This document shows, piece by piece, positions 61,313 through 64,000 of a DNA stretch of 64,000 bases. The translations under genes were made by a program, and so were the position numbers. Source of the DNA: Nocardioides islandensis (GTDB lineage: Bacteria > Actinomycetota > Actinomycetes > Propionibacteriales > Nocardioidaceae). Position 1 is the stretch's first letter. Each line of letters begins with the position of its first letter. The stretch covers positions 186,001-250,000 of the forward strand of contig NZ_JADKPN010000005.1 in assembly GCF_015352455.1 (NCBI RefSeq), written 5' to 3'. The notes below the pieces were generated by a model. That model did not search any database. It was given only the letters and a program-made list of their open reading frames with translations, and was not told the DNA's origin.

Positions 61313-62152
61313 TCACACCCGCCACCGCGAGAACCGGCGCTCGAGGCCGACCAGCCCGTAGTTGACGGCCAGCCCGAGCGCGGAGGTGGTGAGGATCGCG
61401 GCGTACATCTGCGGGATCAGGAAGTTGAACTGGGTGTAGTTGATCAGGAAGCCCAGCCCCGCGGTCGCGCCGATCAGCTCGGCCGCGATGAGCACCAGGA
61501 TCGCCGCGGCGCCCGAGATCCGGATGCCGGTGAAGATCGTCGGAACCGCGGCGGGGAACACCACCTTGCGGAACGTCGTCACCGGCGAGAGCCCGAGCAC
61601 CCTCGCCGACCGCAGCAGCTGCGGGTCCACCGTCGCGACGCCCGTGATCGTGCTGAGCAGGATCGGGAAGAAGCAGGCGTAGGTGACGATCGCGATCTTG
61701 CTCGTCTCCCCGATCCCGAGGATCAGCGTGAACGCCGGCAGCAGTGCCAGCGCGGCGGTGTTGCGGAACACCTCGAGCGGCGGGGTGAGGATCTCGCGCG
61801 CAGGTCGGTACCAGGCGATGGCGGCGCCCAGCGGGATGGCCAGGCTGACCGCGATCCCGAAGCCGGCCGCCGAGCGCACCAGGCTGGCCTGCAGGTGCCG
61901 CCACAGCTCGCCGTCGCGGGCCATCTCCCACCAGGCCTGGAGCACGACGTGCAGCGGGGGCAGGAAGTACGGGTCGACGACGCCCAGCCGTGGGAAGAGC
62001 TCCCACACCAGGGCCAGCACCGCGACACCGACCAGGCCGCGGCCCAGCCGGCCGAACCCCGTGAGGTACGACGAGACGTGCTTGGCGCCCTGGGCCGCCT
62101 CCTGGCGGGGGTTGGGTCGGGCCTCGGTGCGCTCGTCGATCAGGTTAGGCAA
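61313..62152 (-). CDS. Sulfonate/taurine-type ABC transporter permease
   Basis: About 279 residues with six transmembrane segments; the loop VDPQLLRSARVLGLSPVTTF is the EAA-like ATPase contact of the SsuC/TauC family. The TTG at 62152 is chosen: GGGAGG precedes it by about 9 nt and it overlaps the ATPase stop by 8 bp, whereas no ATG or GTG lies in the N-terminal region. It belongs with the ATPase and binding-protein genes upstream, forming an importer for a small organic anion or amine. Confidence 0.85.
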   Translation of the reverse strand: MPNLIDERTEARPNPRQEAAQGAKHVSSYLTGFGRLGRGLVGVAVLALVWELFPRLGVVDPYFLPPLHVVLQAWWEMARDGELWRHLQASLVRSAAGFGIAVSLAIPLGAAIAWYRPAREILTPPLEVFRNTAALALLPAFTLILGIGETSKIAIVTYACFFPILLSTITGVATVDPQLLRSARVLGLSPVTTFRKVVFPAAVPTIFTGIRISGAAAILVLIAAELIGATAGLGFLINYTQFNFLIPQMYAAILTTSALGLAVNYGLVGLERRFSRWRV

Positions 62153-62990
62153 CCGAAGCCACCTCCCTGGTCTGGCCCACGCGGCCGGCGTGCCCGGTCT
62201 GGCTGTGCCGGTCGCGGAGCAGGCTCCAGACCTGGTGGCGGTAGGCCGCGAACGCCTGGCCGGCACGGATGTCCTCCTCGCCGGCGGCCGAGCGGTCGAG
62301 CCGGATGTCGATCACCTTGCGGATCGCACCCGGGCGGCTGCTCATCACCGCCACCCGCTGGCCGAGGAAGACCGCCTCCTCGATGTCGTGGGTGATGAAG
62401 ATGATCGTGGTGCCGGTGCGCTTCCAGATGCCGACGAGCTCCTCTTGGAGCCGCTCACGGGTCTGGGCGTCGAGAGCGCCGAAGGGTTCGTCCATCAGGA
62501 GCACGCCCGGTTCGTAGGACAACGACCGCGCGATCGCGATGCGCTACTTCATCCCGCCCGAGAGCTCGTGCGGGTAGCGATGGGCGAACTCCGTCAGCCC
62601 GACCAGCTCCAGGTAGCGGTCGGCCCGCTCCACGCGCGCGGCCTTGGTCCGCACGCCGGCCGCCTCGAGCGCGAGCTCGATGTTCTGGCGGGCCGTGCGC
62701 CACGGCAGCAGGGTGTACTGCTGGAAGACCACACCCCGGTCGAGACCCGGTCCGGTGACCTCCTGGCCGTCGACCACGACCGTCCCCGATGTCGGCGTCG
62801 TCAGCCCGCTTACGAGGTCGAGGATGGTCGACTTGCCGCAGCCCGAGGGCCCGACCAGGGTGAGGAACTCACCGGCCCGCACGGTCAGGTCGACGCCCTG
62901 CAGGGCGACGAAGTCCCGCTTGCGCCTGTCGTCGTCGCCGCGGACCGAGAAGACCTGGCCCACGCCTCTCAGCTCGATCTGTGCACTCAT
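62145..62990 (-). pseudogene. SsuB/TauB-type ABC transporter ATPase with in-frame TAG
   Basis: The frame would encode 281 residues. Walker A GPSGCGKST, signature LSGGMK, Walker B VLLMDEPFGALD and H-loop IIFITHDIEEAV are all present. Right after LSGGMK, a TAG (62546-62544) replaces the Gln codon usual in LSGGMKQR; after it the frame goes on with RIAIARSLSYEPG. A single base change (CAG to TAG) explains it. The gene is either inactivated recently or the base is an error. ATG at 62990. Neighbours intact; translation downstream could in principle restart at an internal start. Confidence 0.85.
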
Positions 62991-62994
62991 GGGA

Positions 62995-64000
62995 TCAGCC
63001 CTTCGCGAGGTCGTTGTAGTCGTTGGTGTAGACGTCCGACGGCGAGATCTCGTCGGGGTCGACGTCGCCGCGGCTGCCCAGCCAGTCGAGCCAGATGGAG
63101 ATGTCCTGGTCGCTGATGGCCGCGGTGTCCGGAGTCGCCACGCCGGTGGTGCCGCCCCAGTTCTGCTCCACGGCGGCGACGTAGTCGTCGTACCCGTGGT
63201 CGGTGAGCCACTTCGTGTAGACCTTCAGCACCTCGTCGCGGCTGTGGCTCTCGATGTACTTCACCGCCTTGGCCACGCCCGTCACGAGCGTGTGCGAGGT
63301 CTCGGGGTTCGCCTTCAGGAACTTCGTCTGCATCACGAAGCCGCCGCCGCTGTAGTCACCCACGACGTCGGTGTCCTTCACCAGGACCTGGAGCTTCACG
63401 CCCGTGGACTCGGCCGCCTTGATGGACCCGGACTGGATGGATGCGGCGTCCACCTGGTGCTCCTGCAGCGCCTGGATCATGTTCAGCGGCGGCAGCGGGA
63501 CGAGCGTGACCTGCTTGATCTCGTCGGGCGTGAGGCCCTCCTGCTCGAGCCAGGTGTCCAGGACCGCCTCGGCGTTGGCGCCCAGCGTGTTGACCGCGAT
63601 CTTCTTGCCGATCAGGTCGCGGGCGTCGGCGATGGGCGAGCCCTCCAGGGTCACGATGGAGGAGCTGATCTTGTCGTTGGAGCCGTACGTCGAGACGACG
63701 GCCTCGACGGGGACGCCGGTGGCGACGACCTGGGCGACGGCGCCGAAGAAGCAGGAGGCGCTGATGTCGATCTGGTTGCTGGCGAGTGCCTGGACGCTCT
63801 GCGGCCCGCCGGTCACGTCGCCGACCTTCTCCAGGGTCAGGCCGTCGAGGTAGTCCAGGGCGTCGGCGAGCTGGAGCACGTCCACGGTGCCGACCGAGGA
63901 CTGGTAGCGGATGGTGGTCGTGGTGCCGCCACGGGCGCTGCCGCCGCAGGCGGACAGGCTCGTCACCGTGAGGAGGGCAGCGAGGACTGCCAGGAGGGCG
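62995..64000 (-). CDS. Sulfonate/nitrate/taurine-type substrate-binding lipoprotein (partial)
   Basis: About 335 residues lie in the window; the start is beyond 64000. The N-terminal part is a signal peptide with hydrophobic core ALLAVLAALLTVTSLSACGG and lipobox LSAC. The mature domain is of the NMT1/SsuA type: YQSSVGTVDVLQLADALDYL, LASNQIDISASCFFGAVAQV, KIAVNTLGANAEAVLDTWLE. It binds an unknown small molecule for the permease and ATPase that follow (5-nt spacing to the ATPase). Because the ATPase is broken, uptake is doubtful unless a paralogous ATPase substitutes. Confidence 0.88.
   Translation of the reverse strand, partial: ALLAVLAALLTVTSLSACGGSARGGTTTTIRYQSSVGTVDVLQLADALDYLDGLTLEKVGDVTGGPQSVQALASNQIDISASCFFGAVAQVVATGVPVEAVVSTYGSNDKISSSIVTLEGSPIADARDLIGKKIAVNTLGANAEAVLDTWLEQEGLTPDEIKQVTLVPLPPLNMIQALQEHQVDAASIQSGSIKAAESTGVKLQVLVKDTDVVGDYSGGGFVMQTKFLKANPETSHTLVTGVAKAVKYIESHSRDEVLKVYTKWLTDHGYDDYVAAVEQNWGGTTGVATPDTAAISDQDISIWLDWLGSRGDVDPDEISPSDVYTNDYNDLAKG

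Noticed and set aside
62145-62522. An independent short gene made from the C-terminal half of the ATPase
   Set aside because: It is in the same frame as the N-terminal half and begins within the signature region; it is the remainder of one interrupted gene.

Overview
The window is high-GC actinobacterial chromosome and most resembles Nocardioides or another Nocardioidaceae. The evidence is gene order: a tRNA-Thr/tRNA-Met/rpmG/hadA/hadB block, then tRNA-Trp/secE/nusG/rplK/rplA/rplJ, as in mycobacteria but with extra genes between. GTG and TTG starts are frequent, many genes carry a -10 box only 6-7 nt before the start codon (leaderless transcription), and a PknG-GlnH-GlnX group is present. No phage, insertion sequence or CRISPR array was seen.

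Region 1 (1-18 kb) is translation and core metabolism, mostly on the minus strand. rplJ (cut by the left edge) has an L10 leader. Between rplJ and rplA lie two tandem stand-alone DnaB-type ATPases (plus strand) and a three-gene partner-switching module (kinase, STAS antagonist, PP2C phosphatase). Then come rplA, rplK, a nusG with a long acidic N-terminus, secE and tRNA-Trp. A plus-strand trio (aminotransferase, adenosine deaminase-like protein, lipoprotein) faces a UvrA-like ATPase, murB, hadB, hadA, rpmG, tRNA-Met and tRNA-Thr. Tag, pirin and an HxlR regulator follow.

Region 2 (18-38 kb) is mixed metabolism: a quinone oxidoreductase, tyrosine catabolism (hmgA, fahA), a heterodimeric ABC exporter whose two ATPase halves have lost complementary motifs, malQ, transporters, a CpdA-like phosphoesterase, a LysR/EamA divergent pair, and a two-gene split phosphotransferase resembling rifampicin phosphotransferase/PEP synthase with an added cyclic-nucleotide-binding domain.

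Region 3 (38-51 kb, minus strand) is the most striking part: ten co-directional, mostly overlapping genes encoding TelA, a small partner, a CbbX-type AAA+ ATPase, GlnX, GlnH, a coiled-coil protein, PknG, a PP2C phosphatase, a vWA protein and an FHA protein. It joins the GlnX-GlnH-PknG amino-acid-sensing module to a vWA/PP2C/kinase triad and TelA of the kind found in Ter stress systems. Three of the proteins share N-terminal zinc ribbons, and two carry a mobile-repeat-derived peptide in the same frame.

Region 4 (51-64 kb) is a LacI-controlled glycan uptake and phosphorolysis operon (binding protein, two permeases, GH130 phosphorylase, oxidoreductase, cupin, large secreted protein), a secreted serine hydrolase, and a sulfonate/taurine-type ABC transporter whose ATPase gene has an in-frame stop inside its signature region; its binding protein runs off the right edge.

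Two repeat families run through the window. One has 22-bp units arranged as convergent arrays (16.6 kb and 45.0 kb). The other is a REP-like palindromic element starting GGTCGAGG (6.2, 27.0, 30.6, 40.2 and 43.6 kb). All assignments come from reading motifs and context; no database search was run.
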